A stretch of DNA of 64,000 bases from Sceloporus undulatus (Eukaryota > Chordata > Lepidosauria > Squamata > Phrynosomatidae): contig NC_056529.1 of the NCBI RefSeq assembly GCF_019175285.1, positions 1,254,397 to 1,318,396 on the forward strand, in the 5' to 3' direction. The position numbers and the translations under genes were made by a program. Under the pieces are notes generated by a model. That model made no database searches. It saw only the letters and a list, made by a program, of their open reading frames with translations, and was not told the origin of the DNA. Shown here piece by piece: positions 57,001 through 64,000 of the stretch (its first letter is position 1; each line of letters begins with the position of its first letter).

Positions 57001-58130
57001 AACATACTCCAACTCCCAGAATGCCATAGCCTTGAGCCAGAAAAGAGTTAAAGCAGTGCCAAACCGGGTTATCTCTCCAGTATGGATGCAGCCAGAGAGT
57101 CCCAGAATTTTGCATCTGCTTGGATGTGCCTTTTGATGGTTAAACCAATATCAAGCTCTGTCTAGAAAAAGAATGTAAGTCAATGGGGCTGAAAGGGGGG
57201 GGGGGGGTTTGATGGGCAAGAGCCCTGTCCTTCCCCAGCCTCTTTTTTGGAAACCTTGGGGGGAGCCCACTGCCTCGACCCCTGACCACCTCTGAGGCCT
57301 TGCAGGCAGCCTGGCCTAGTGGTCTGAGTGCTGGACTGGGCCTCTGCCTTGGCCCTGTCAGGCGCTGGTGACTCTGGTCAAGCCAAGGCAAAAGCCCTCT
57401 GGACAAATCTGGCCCAGAAAACCTCAGGAGAGTAAGTTGCAAAGACACAAGAACCAACCCCAGCCGAGAGGGAAAGGGGGCTGGCGCCTGGTAGGCAGTA
57501 CTGCCTAGTGGTTGGAAGGAAGGGGGCCCCCTGGGCTCCTGTCCGCCTGGCACGAAGGCAGACCCGCCGAAAGGGCCCTCCTTCCTTCCCCAGCCCCGGG
57601 CCTGACCTGTACCACTCGAGGCCCCGCTGGAAGTGCCGGTCGAAGAAGTGGGGCTCGGTGCCGAGGGCGCGGACGGAGGGGTGGCCGCGGATGAACTCCA
57701 GGACGGCGCGGGTGCCGCCCTTCTTCACGCCGACGATCAGCGCCTGCGGCAGCCGCCTCCCGGACCCCGGCGGCCAGAGACGAGGCCCGGAACGGAGCCC
57801 CGAGGAGGAGGAGGAAGCGTTGCCGGCCCTGGGCGCGGGCGCTGCTTCTCCGGGGCCGCAGGGGCGCCGCTTCTCCTGCAGGAGCCTCTTGTGGTGGACG
57901 GCGGCCGGGAGGCACTGGTCCTCCGAGGGGGCCAAGGCTGCCGGGGCCTCCGGGGGGGCAGGGGGCGGCCCGGGGCAGCAGGCCAGGAGCAGGCTGTAGC
58001 CCAGGAAGGTGGCCGAGAGCGAGAGCAGCCAACCCGCCAGCAGCAGCAGCCGAGGCCGACGGAGCCGAGGCCGACGGAGCCCCCCGACGGAGCCCCTCGG
58101 CAGCCCCCGGCGCCCCCCGCTAGGCGCCAT
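47444..58130 (-). CDS. HS3ST2: Heparan sulfate glucosamine 3-O-sulfotransferase 2 (two exons)
   Basis: A Golgi type II membrane enzyme that transfers sulfate from PAPS to the 3-OH of glucosamine in heparan sulfate. Exons 58130-57607 and 48062-47444 join in phase 2 (AG|G) to give 380 residues; human is 367 as I recall. A short basic N-terminus (1-27) precedes a membrane anchor at about 28-50, then a Pro/Ala/Ser-rich stem, then the sulfotransferase domain from about 126. Visible motifs are the 5'-PAPS loop [10 protein letters not shown] (133-142), the catalytic Glu in GTEPHFFD (about 159), VEKTP-like MEKTPSYF, and the 3'-phosphate segment [16 protein letters not shown]; the C-terminus [12 protein letters not shown] is identical to human HS3ST2. 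It is convergent with USP31, as in human. HS3ST4 is the nearest alternative, but C-terminus and synteny favour HS3ST2. Confidence 0.95.
48290..48395 (+). repeat. Penelope-like terminal fragment with intact hammerhead core
   Basis: CTGAAGA (48295-48301), stem II GCCAGC/GCTGGC (48303-48308 with 48316-48321), GAA (48322-48324), the self-complementary ACGT (48325-48328) and cleavage-site C (48329). It continues as aggaataaactcttctagaa catggccacatagcc. The 5' side that would form stem I appears cut off. Confidence 0.65.
48295..48329 (+). ncRNA. Hammerhead ribozyme-like motif (core intact, stem I truncated)
   Basis: All conserved core positions are present: CUGANGA, a six-base-pair stem II with a 7-nt loop, GAA, a minimal ACGU stem III and the UC cleavage step. 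Penelope-like elements are known to carry such type I motifs with a very short stem III. Activity is unlikely without stem I. Confidence 0.5.
48731..49475 (-). repeat. CR1 LINE, 3' ~750 bases
   Basis: The minus strand encodes [84 protein letters not shown] and the ORF2 end, then the 3' UTR to aatcatagaatcatagagtt gg. The longest CR1 in the window; the ORF2 C-terminal frame is open for 171 codons, so it is fairly young. Confidence 0.9.
49909..50114. mobile_element. Palindromic MITE, copy 3 (GC-rich subtype)
   Basis: Left GGCTGCATCCACACTGGAGA, right end TCTCCAGTGTGGATGCAGCC: perfect 20-base inverted ends. The central part (cagagcggagcggagctctg) is palindromic. Confidence 0.85.
50771..50898. 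repeat. 22-bp minisatellite derived from a MITE end
   Basis: Six near-identical units of GCATGCAGAAACAGCCCAGT TT. The unit equals the terminal inverted repeat of the adjoining MITE copy 4 (tgcagaaacaatccagtttg type), which begins where the array ends. Confidence 0.8.
50888..51094. mobile_element. Palindromic MITE, copy 4
   Basis: cagaaacagtccagtttgac, atggctcagcactatggaat cctggga, then tctcagaatttcatagcatt gagccatggcaattaaagtg and the right end GTGGATGCAGCC. Its left end merges with the minisatellite. Confidence 0.75.
51530..51790. other. AT-rich island, candidate conserved non-coding element
   Basis: aaaaacatcaattaaaaaag, gcacaagttaattaataca, tttgattaattcattaatca and gttcattaataac: an unusual density of TTAAT/ATTAAT sites in repeat-free sequence within the HS3ST2 intron. 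Confidence 0.35.
52037..52269. mobile_element. Palindromic MITE (GGCCTGTTACAGACTGCC ends)
   Basis: Left ggcctgttacagactgccaa and right ttggcagtctgtaacaggcc are perfect inverted repeats; the inner arms (tctttggaggtatgctattt / aaacagcatacctccaaaga) also pair. Inserted next to a CR1. No certain target duplication. Confidence 0.8.
52270..52388 (-). repeat. CR1 LINE fragment
   Basis: ttactgtcaggaggttcctc ctaatgctgaactggaatct cttttcctg ... ggagcagcagaaaacaagct tgctccctcctca, reversed CR1 ORF2 end. Confidence 0.8.
52389..52590 (-). repeat. CR1 LINE 3' end (second copy)
   Basis: tagaatcgtagagttggaac ... ttctgccatgcaggaactct, catccagcctctgcttaaag, gttccactgtcggacagacc ttactgtcaggaggttcc. Joined head-to-tail with the previous fragment. 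Confidence 0.8.
52801..52826. repeat. Poly-G tract
   Basis: Sixteen-base G run near 52810. Confidence 0.7.
52920..53110 (-). repeat. MIR/CORE-like SINE
   Basis: tgccttccagtcaactgtga cttatgg, ctgaggctgagggagcatgg, ttcaaaccccagcctcccag agtgctagtccaacactcaa acc: reversed complete family order. Confidence 0.65.
53428..53561 (-). repeat. Penelope-like terminal fragment (inverted arm 1)
   Basis: On the minus strand: a hammerhead-like motif (53553-53519) then aagaaactcttctagaacat ggccacagagccag and cttcgactccacattgaaat tg. Inverted relative to 53563-53660. Confidence 0.6.
53511..53561 (-). ncRNA. Hammerhead ribozyme-like motif with stem I
   Basis: On the minus strand, UUCUUUCU (53561-53554) can pair with AGGAAGAA (53518-53511), eight pairs with one G-U, forming stem I around CTGAAGA (53553-53547), a GCCAGC-type stem II partly eroded, GAAA, a minimal stem III and the cleavage C at 53519. 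The architecture matches Penelope-type hammerheads, though stems II and III have decayed. Confidence 0.45.
53563..53660 (+). repeat. Penelope-like terminal fragment (inverted arm 2)
   Basis: tgaagatgccagccacagat gctggc ... aacgtcaggaataaactctt ctagaacatggccatagagc, about 90 bases similar to arm 1 in reverse. Confidence 0.6.
53860..54180. other. Candidate conserved non-coding element
   Basis: Repeat-free stretch with tttataagtggctggcgatc, gggcttattaatgctcag, cctaatcaattatgaaag and gtggtcataaattatagg. AT-rich homeodomain-like sites; conservation untested. Confidence 0.35.
55038..55278 (-). repeat. MIR/CORE-like SINE, near full length
   Basis: gttgttgtgtgccttcacat, aaggcaagcctatcacaggg ttttc, aggggtttgccattgccatc, cccaaggtcactcagtgggt, ggattcaaatcctggtcttc agagtcataatccaaatgct caaatcactacac. 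The most complete copy here. Confidence 0.8.
55296..55328. repeat. (TATG)n/(TA) microsatellite
   Basis: Alternating ATGT/ATAT units. Confidence 0.75.
56920..57093. mobile_element. Palindromic MITE, copy 5 (GC-rich subtype)
   Basis: tgcatccgcactggagaaat aacctg left; tctccagtatggatgcagcc right; middle shortened (ggctcaaggagagctccgtt). Confidence 0.75.
57305..57450 (+). repeat. MIR/CORE-like SINE, degenerate
   Basis: cagcctggcctagtggtctg agtgctggactgg, then ctctggacaaatctggccca gaaaacctc and a gcaaagacacaagaacc tail. Confidence 0.55.
57607..58130 (-). CDS. HS3ST2: HS3ST2 exon 1 (signal anchor, stem, PAPS loop)
   Basis: ATG at 58130-58128 in a CpG island; the exon ends ...GLEWY plus AG, with donor GTCAGG at 57606. 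Residues 1-175 include a Leu-rich anchor ([20 protein letters not shown]) and an Ala/Pro/Ser stem that is longer and more GC-rich than the mammalian one. It also has a potential N-glycosylation site NAS at 104, and the conserved [20 protein letters not shown] block. The donor has the less common +3 C but correct phase. Confidence 0.94.
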
Positions 58131-58760
58131 CCCCCCATCGCCTCCTCCGACCCCGGCGCCGCCGACGAGGCCCCCGACGCCTCCGGCCCCGGCTCCGGCT
58201 CCGCGGGGCTCCCATCGGGCTCGAGGCGGCCAGGAGCCCCGCCGACGCCGCCGAAGCCGCCCTAATCCCCGCCAAGACCACCCCCTTTAAGGCCCCGCTG
58301 ACGTCACACGCCCCGACACGCCCCTCGCCCGCCCCGCCCCCTTCTCCCTCGGGGAGGGCGCCTCTGAGCACGGACAGAGTGCTGCGGCGGCGGCAACGCC
58401 CGGCTTTCAGGGGCGGAGGCCGGCACTCGCCCCCCCGGACCTGGCAGCCCCTGCCTTCCTCTGGGGCTAAGAAAGCGTGACCCAGAGCCCAGCCCTCTAA
58501 CCACTAGGCCAGGCTCCCTTTGGGACGCTTGGCTTGGAAAGCAGCAGGACCCTTGGCAAGGGGCGTCATACTAGTTTCCAATCCAAGGAGCCGAGGGGCA
58601 TCTGGCCCCGCCCTCCCCGGTATTGGCCACGCCCCCTCCCTCGCCCCGCGCCCCGCCGGACTGCAGCCCTGGGCAGCCCCTTCCCCAAGTGGGCCTGGGC
58701 CCTCGCCCCATTCCTGTCCCGCTTGGCCTCGGAGCACGGGAGCAGACTCAGCCCCTTTGG
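58131..58760 (-). promoter_or_regulatory. HS3ST2: HS3ST2 CpG-island promoter region
   Basis: Very GC- and CpG-rich sequence upstream of the start codon with several GC boxes (for example near 58331-58345) and a perfect palindromic CRE. No TATA box is evident. Typical of a CpG-island promoter of a neurally expressed gene; the exact start site is not visible. A SINE fragment near 58440-58520 borders the island. Confidence 0.6.
58299..58306. promoter_or_regulatory. Perfect CRE (TGACGTCA)
   Basis: The 8-base palindrome recognised by CREB/ATF lies about 170 bases upstream of the HS3ST2 ATG among GC boxes. The match is exact; regulatory use is inferred. Confidence 0.55.
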
Positions 58761-58844
58761 CCCGGATCGGCCTGGGCCCGGTGCCTGCCAGTTGGCAGCC
58801 TCAGAGGAGGCAGGCAGGGGCTGGTTCTGGTGCCTTAAGAGGGG

Positions 58845-58893
58845 ATTCCTGCATGGCAGGGGTCCAGTCTAGATGGCCCTTGGAGATGCTGTG
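58845..58893 (+). repeat. CR1 LINE 3' end, short
   Basis: gattcctgcatggcaggggt ccagtctagatggcccttgg agatgctgtga. Confidence 0.55.
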
Positions 58894-59194
58894 AGTGGCA
58901 GAGATGCCCGAGCCCAGAGAAGGCCTTGGCCAGAAGGACACCTTGGAGCCCCCTTGGAAGGCCTGCGGAGGGGCCAGGGAGCCCCGCCCCGCCTCCTCCT
59001 GGGACCAGGCGCCAGGAAGGCCTGCTGCCGGGGCCTTGAACCCAGAGCCAAGGGGAGGCAGTCCCAACAGAGCAGAGGGAAAAGGCTTGGACCCCCCCCC
59101 GGCGCCCCCTTGCCATGTAATCACTCTTGAGCAGCCCAGCCCTGTAACTGCAATGCAAGGGATCAAGTTGTTGCTGCGAGGGAGGGATTGAGGG

Positions 59195-59285
59195 GGGTCA
59201 GCCTTAATCCCTCTCGGTGAGTAGATTACAGAGATTACTCCGGCCTAATCCCCCGCTGTCTGCCACTGATGCGATAAAGGCCCTA
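59195..59285. promoter_or_regulatory. Cluster of TAATCC-type homeodomain sites
   Basis: Within about 60 bases: CTTAATCCC, AGATTACAG, AGATTACTC and CCTAATCCC, the sites preferred by OTX/GSC/PITX-type (Lys-50) homeodomains. In an otherwise GC-rich region; function inferred. Confidence 0.3.
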
Positions 59286-60663
59286 ACGAAACCAATGGAG
59301 CCCTCCCCCCCAAGGCCCCCGAGCGAAGAGGAGGCCTTTGGGCCCCTGCCTCCCTCCTTCTGCCCCATTGGCAACCCCCTTCTCCCAGGGCACAAAGCGC
59401 CGAGCACTTTGGGTGGGAGAGACCCCCGGGGCCGGGTCCTTCTCCGGGGGGGGGGGTGTCGCAAGGGCCCCTTTCCCCGAGCGCCCTTTGGGGATGCTGG
59501 GCCTTGGAGTCCAAAGGGGGGGGGCCTTCCTGGCCCTTCCCTGCCCTCCCCCTCGGAAGTCTCCCTCCGCTCTTTTCCAGACGCAGAAGCAGCCTCCAAC
59601 GCCCCCCGCCTGGTGCCCCTGCTTGGCTTTCATGGAGCTCCTCCGTGCCTTTCCTTTGGGGGCTGGAGGGGTTCCGCTTGCGATGGCCTTGCGCCCCCTT
59701 TCGCTGGCCCCCGTCGGGTGTGGGGCCCAGAGCCCCCAGCAAGTGAAGGAGGCCAACCCTGACCCTTGCCTTGAGCGCTAGGGCTGGGCTTCGAGGAAGA
59801 AGGGCACCCCCTCAAGGGACCCCCGAAGGGCCGCCCGGTCCGAGCCCCCGGAGGCCAGGAGAGGAGGGGGTCCCGGGGGGCGTCGTGGCCCAGTCCGCCT
59901 CTTCTCTCTCGCTCTGCTCGCCTTCAAAGAAAGAGGGAAGAAAGGAGGGAAAGAACAAAGCAGCCTCAGAAGTTGCCGACTCAAAGCCGGCGCCCAATTA
60001 GCCCCCCTTGATCTCCCTCCTAATGGAGGGAGGCGGGGGGGCTAGGGGAGCAGCCTGGAGCGCAAAGCCCCCCAAAAAGGGGACCCAGGAGGACCCTTCA
60101 GAGGGGGGAAGGGATGGGGAAGTGGGGCTGGAAGTGGGGGAGCGGCTGACTCTGGGCTGGGAGAGGGGGTCCCCATTCCTATGGGACCCTGGCCTTCAAG
60201 TGCCCCCCTCCGTCCGCCCACGTGGGCCTCCAAGGCCTCCAAAGAGACCCTCCATATGCTCAACCCTACAGGTCCCAGAATTCCACAGCATGGGTCCAGA
60301 CAGCCAGAGCAGTGTCACACCGCTGCCATTGTGCCTTCACCGCAAGGCCTTGGGAAGTGGCACAACTAAAGGCCCCCAACTGGGCAGAGCCTGCCTCTCC
60401 CATTTGGCCACTGGGTTTCCAGAAAGAAAGAGGAGGGAAACCCAGGAGGAGAGGACTGTGGGTCCATGCAGGGTGGCCCCCAGGACCAGTAGTTGGGCTC
60501 CCTTCTGCGAAAGAGAGGACCCTGACTGGCCTGTCCTTTTGAGGCGCCCCTCCATGCCACTCTTGCCCTGCCTTGTGCTAGATAGAGACCTATGCACTGC
60601 GGGTGGGATGGGAGAGCTTGGGACCTCTCCTTTAGAAGGTCATAAAAGGCCACATGAACAGTA

Positions 60664-60858
60664 TTCCTGGTGGCGCGGTGGTTCAATGCTGCCTGTCCTG
60701 CAGCCACTCACTCAAAACCACAAGGTTGCGGGTTCAAGACCAGCAAAAGGGCTCAAGCTTGACTCAGGCTTGCATCCTTCCAAGGAGATAAACCGCTTAG
60801 ACACTGCTTAGGCAATATGAAGCGGTAGATAAATGAAGCTTGTTTGTTTGTTTCCTTG
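60664..60858 (+). repeat. tRNA-derived SINE
   Basis: Pol III A box TGGCGCGGTGG (60671-60681) and B box GGTTCAAGACC (60731-60741), a tRNA-unrelated body (ggctcaagcttgactcaggc ttgcatccttccaaggag), gcttaggcaatatgaagcgg tagataaatg and a (TTTG)n tail. Not a functional tRNA. Confidence 0.8.
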
Positions 60859-60959
60859 GCGCTGGGAAGAGACACCCCTCTGGGGTCTTGGGAAGGGCAA
60901 GTGTGTGTTGCGTGTGTGTGTGTCCATGCTTGATCTCGCTTCCATGCTTCTGTCTCACT

Positions 60960-61130
60960 GCCCACATTGATTTGTTCCAAATTCCTTGATTAATTACTCT
61001 CCAAGAAGTTCCTGCTCTTTTAATTACCCTGCTTAATTAGGGCAAACTTTTAATTGTGTCCCTAAGCTGAGCAGAGTCCAGTGGGATCGCTAATTAGTGA
61101 CTGGCACTTGCTTGGATGCAATTAGTGGGT
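60960..61130. other. TAATTA-rich island, candidate enhancer
   Basis: ccttgattaattactctcca, ttttaattaccctgcttaat tagggc, cttttaattgtg, gctaattagtgac and gcaattagtgg: at least six TAATTA/AATTAG cores in about 150 bases, repeat-free. Confidence 0.4.
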
Positions 61131-62239
61131 GAGACTCGCTCCTGTGGCAAGAGGGCGGGACCTAGGGAGCCGCGTGGGATGGGCCAGAGGAGCACGTGCC
61201 GCCGTCACCATCGGTCACCATCATGCGAGCGCCAGTCTCCAGGCACTTCTGGGTCACCTGCGGTTCTGTCCTTACCAGGACATGCACCTCCCCTGTTTTG
61301 CAAATACATGCACCATGCAATTGGGAGCTGGGTCTCTGGCTAGGTTCGGGCTGGTGGGGAGTAAGAGGTTCATGCATCCAGGAGTAACATTGGGGAGAGG
61401 ATTAAAAAGGAGGCCATGCTGAACATTCAATGCACACACATGCAGAGAGAGAGAGATACAAGTAAGCTGCACAAACATTAAACATCTACTCTCCTTCCAA
61501 ATTCTCTCATTTTAAAACATTTGTCGCAAGTTGAGAGGATGAGGATGCCATTTCCAAACAACCTTAGTCGCTTGCTCCTGGCCCAGAGGCAGCCGCTGTT
61601 TCTTTTCTCATTGCTTAGTTGTTTACACGCATAGTTAGGCCTGTGTCCGATTGGAGCAGAGGTGGCCTACTTGGTCTGTTTGGCATTCTCCTCCCCTTGG
61701 CGGCCAGCCATTTTGCCCATTCGGGAAGCTCACCATTGGTAGGACCAGGACCCATCACTGGTTCCTTCTTGGAGCCCTGAAGTATGTGGGGTCCTGCCCC
61801 ACACAAGTCCATGGTCATTCATTCCACCATCCCAGCCCCTGTCCCTGCAGCGTCTTGCTTTCTGAAGCAAACTGCTTGTTCAGCCACAAGCTCTGGGCTG
61901 CAACAACCTACAGCAGTAATAGTGAACCTTTTGGAGACCAAGTGCCCAAATTGCACCCAAACCCCAGTTATTTATTGCAAAGTGCCATGTCCCTCTGGCT
62001 TTCTAGTAATGAAGTCTGGCAAACTCTGTGCTAGGGCGACAGCATGCATGCCCACAGAGAAGGTTCTGAATGCCACTTCTGGCACACGTGCCACAGGTTC
62101 ACCACCACCGACCTGGAGCTTCTGAATCAGGCAACTGCATTTGTCCAGCGCCATGAACAGGGAGGGCACCAGCCATGGCCAAGCCAGGTTGGTCCCAGCG
62201 CCGGGATAACTTCACAGTGGAGCAAAGAGAAATAAACCC

Positions 62240-62900
62240 CAACCACCATCCCATGCGCCCACATGTACGCACACTGCACACCCTCCTACTCTGAGCCAGA
62301 GCTTATTTTTAGAAAAACCGACAGGTAGAGAGGCCAAAACGTACAGAGCAGAGCCGTCTTGGATCAGCCACCACCGTTTGATGTACTCGCATTGGAAAGC
62401 GGCTCTGGTTTCTGCATTTGATAAAGGCCCTCTCCGTGAACAGAGCGCTATCATCTCTTGCTGTTATTGCCACAGAGCAGGAGTAACATCTCTGGGAACA
62501 CAAAAATGTTAGTAGGGGGGAGGGAAGATGCTTACAAAGCAATCGCTATATTTTTAGCCTGGATTCGTTGCATTGCAGTTCAAACCTCTGCCGAGCGCAG
62601 TGTGCCTGCGCTGTCATGTCCCCAGAGCAAGAGAACTGGGCTAAATACAAACAGCTACTGTACATCCCTCCCCAGAAGTAGCACCCAGACGGAGCGCCTC
62701 AGCCCCACCAGCCAGGTGGCTCTGGACGGCTGCAAGGAGCCCAGATGCAAGCGCAAAACAGAAGCCCGGTCCTGGAGCCTCCAAATCCATCGCTAAGCCC
62801 AGTGTTAATCTTCAGGAACATTCATGTCAAAAATCTTAGCAGGAAAATTAAGCTGCGTTGCTATATTTTGACTACACAGATATTAATTACAGGCGGAAAA
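62240..62900. other. Candidate conserved non-coding element(s)
   Basis: Long repeat-free stretch with low CpG decay and motifs such as gcatttgataaaggccctct, cttgctgttattgccacaga, acaaagcaatcgctatattt and gatattaattacagg. Not coding in any frame; conservation untested. Confidence 0.3.
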
Positions 62901-62903
62901 GAT

Positions 62904-62958
62904 GTTGCTTGGAGGGGGCTTAACCTGGTGTTGTGTGTCTGTGTCCATGAGAGATACT
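62904..62958 (+). repeat. Local direct repeat, copy 1
   Basis: cttggagggggcttaacctg gtgttgtgtgtctgtgtcca tgagaga, repeated at 63684. Confidence 0.7.
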
Positions 62959-63683
62959 GCAACTCTGCGGCTGTAGCTCACTGGTTTCGGATGCTGCTCT
63001 CTGCCTCTCTCCAGTCAATATTCCTTGTTTTCCAGAACGTTGGAACTGGGAATAGCCATAAGTCTGGAATGACTTGCCAGATAGGTCTACATAAAGGGGT
63101 GGTCAAGCTGCCATGGCTCAGAGAAGTGTAGAAGACACAGAGAGAACAACCCCTTGACATTTGGTGCTACTCCTCTTCCCTCCTGTTTTCAGAAGACAAG
63201 GGTGCATGGTTTTGCTCAAACAGGGAGTAAGGGACCCTTATTAAATGACCTAGCCTGCCTTTTACCATCATTCAAACACAGACCCAACAAAGGCCCTGTG
63301 GAGATGTGTCTGTATGCAGGTGTATACAGTAGACAGAAATCTCTCCTCTTGCCAGCTTTATGTGCAGGCAATTGAACCGAACAACAGTTTGATGCTATTT
63401 ATTACTAAGAAATTAATGCAACTGGGTCGTATTTCTGCCTCTGTTTTTTAATGCCAGAGTTTGGCAGAGAATACTTGTTCCTTAAAACTCGGTCTAAGCT
63501 GGGAGTGCCCTAAATTACACTGGTAAATGCTCAAGATAATGTTGATGCCTTTCATCATTAGGACAGAATGAGAAGCCTGGTAGGTTTTCTGGTGGGCCTC
63601 ATCTTATGGTGGGCATGCAGTGGTACATGGGCCTGGCTTGGCTGAGGCGTCCCTATGCAGATGTGAATCTAGTGCATGCCATG

Positions 63684-63750
63684 TGCTGCTTGGAGGGAGC
63701 TTAACCTGGTGTTGTGTGCTTTTGTGTCTGTGTGCATGAGAGAGACTGGG
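63684..63750 (+). repeat. Local direct repeat, copy 2
   Basis: cttggagggagcttaacctg gtgttgtgtgcttttgtgtc tgtgtgcatgagagagac; the same unit with a short GT-rich expansion. Confidence 0.7.
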
Positions 63751-64000
63751 CGATGGCAGTGCTGGGGCCGTGGTCCAGGCCTTGGAAGAGAGATCCTGGC
63801 CATGGTTTGGTCTCTGCTGGTGCATGACTCACACATTTGGGAGCAAAACCCACGGACCTCTTTAGCCTCTTTTATCTCTAACGGCCAAACGGCAACGGAA
63901 AAGTGGGTGGATCGACTTCCCCCAAAACCGTGCAATCAAGAAGATATTTTTATTCTCTATTACTGCCTACCTCATACTGCGGTTCTTATGAGACACAGAA

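Larger units (their letters stand above)
48063..57606 (-). other. HS3ST2: HS3ST2 intron (9.5 kb)
   Basis: No coding exon was recognised between the two HS3ST2 exons. It holds CR1 3' ends, Penelope-like fragments, three palindromic GGCTGCATCC-type MITEs, another MITE at 52037, a minisatellite, SINEs and at least two AT-rich islands. As I recall the human intron is about ten times longer. Confidence 0.85.
58894..64000. other. HS3ST2 upstream non-coding region
   Basis: No gene recognised. GC-rich low-complexity sequence to about 60300, one tRNA-derived SINE, and several AT-rich islands from 60960 onward. Confidence 0.7.

Noticed and set aside
47444-58130. HS3ST4 instead of HS3ST2
   Set aside because: The catalytic and C-terminal sequence follows HS3ST2, the stem is short, and USP31 is the known HS3ST2 neighbour.
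57633-58265. 210-codon open frame on the + strand
   Set aside because: Antisense shadow of the GC-rich HS3ST2 exon 1.
60664-60745. Possible tRNA gene
   Set aside because: A and B boxes are present but no cloverleaf or anticodon arm; it is the head of a SINE with a body and tail.
60008-60811. 267-codon open frame on the + strand
   Set aside because: Its 3' third is the tRNA-derived SINE; the rest is low-complexity.

Overview
This is a vertebrate nuclear genomic window, almost certainly from a squamate reptile and probably an iguanian-type lizard. The evidence is a pair of intron-containing vertebrate genes plus a repeat load of CR1 LINE 3' ends, MIR/CORE-like and other tRNA-derived SINEs, palindromic DNA-transposon MITEs and Penelope-like terminal fragments of the kinds known from lizard genomes. 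There are no bacterial-type operons, CRISPR arrays or intact viral elements.

Two protein-coding genes are present in convergent orientation. USP31 (ubiquitin-specific protease 31) runs on the + strand from the left edge to its stop at 24910. Its first exon is cut by the window edge and 16 coding exons can be placed, all with GT-AG introns. A 3' UTR of about 4.6 kb follows, to paired AATAAA signals near 29460. HS3ST2 (heparan sulfate glucosamine 3-O-sulfotransferase 2) lies on the - strand with two coding exons (58130-57607 and 48062-47444) separated by a 9.5 kb intron. The same convergent USP31/HS3ST2 pair occurs on human chromosome 16p12, so this is conserved synteny in a more compact form.

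Layout: 1-607 USP31 exon 1 in a CpG-rich island; 608-11183 large intron 1, with an assembly gap at 4178-4277; 11184-24910 exons 2-16; 24911-29485 3' UTR; 29486-46850 intergenic, rich in LINE/SINE debris and with several AT-rich islands that look like conserved non-coding elements; 47444-58130 HS3ST2, whose intron holds a cluster of palindromic MITEs; 58131-58760 HS3ST2 CpG-island promoter with a perfect CRE; 58760-64000 upstream non-coding DNA with TAATTA/TAATCC-rich islands.

The most notable signals are: (1) hammerhead-ribozyme-like motifs in Penelope-like fragments, one with intact core nucleotides (48295-48329) and one with a pairable stem I inside an inverted pair (53511-53561); (2) a 22-bp minisatellite apparently grown out of a MITE terminal inverted repeat; (3) a 163-bp duplication flanking the 100-N gap, which suggests a false gap; (4) three single-base losses in USP31 exon 1, most simply sequence errors in GC-rich DNA; (5) a UG-repeat starting directly behind the exon 6 splice donor. 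All identifications come from reading the sequence and remembered family features; no database search was run.
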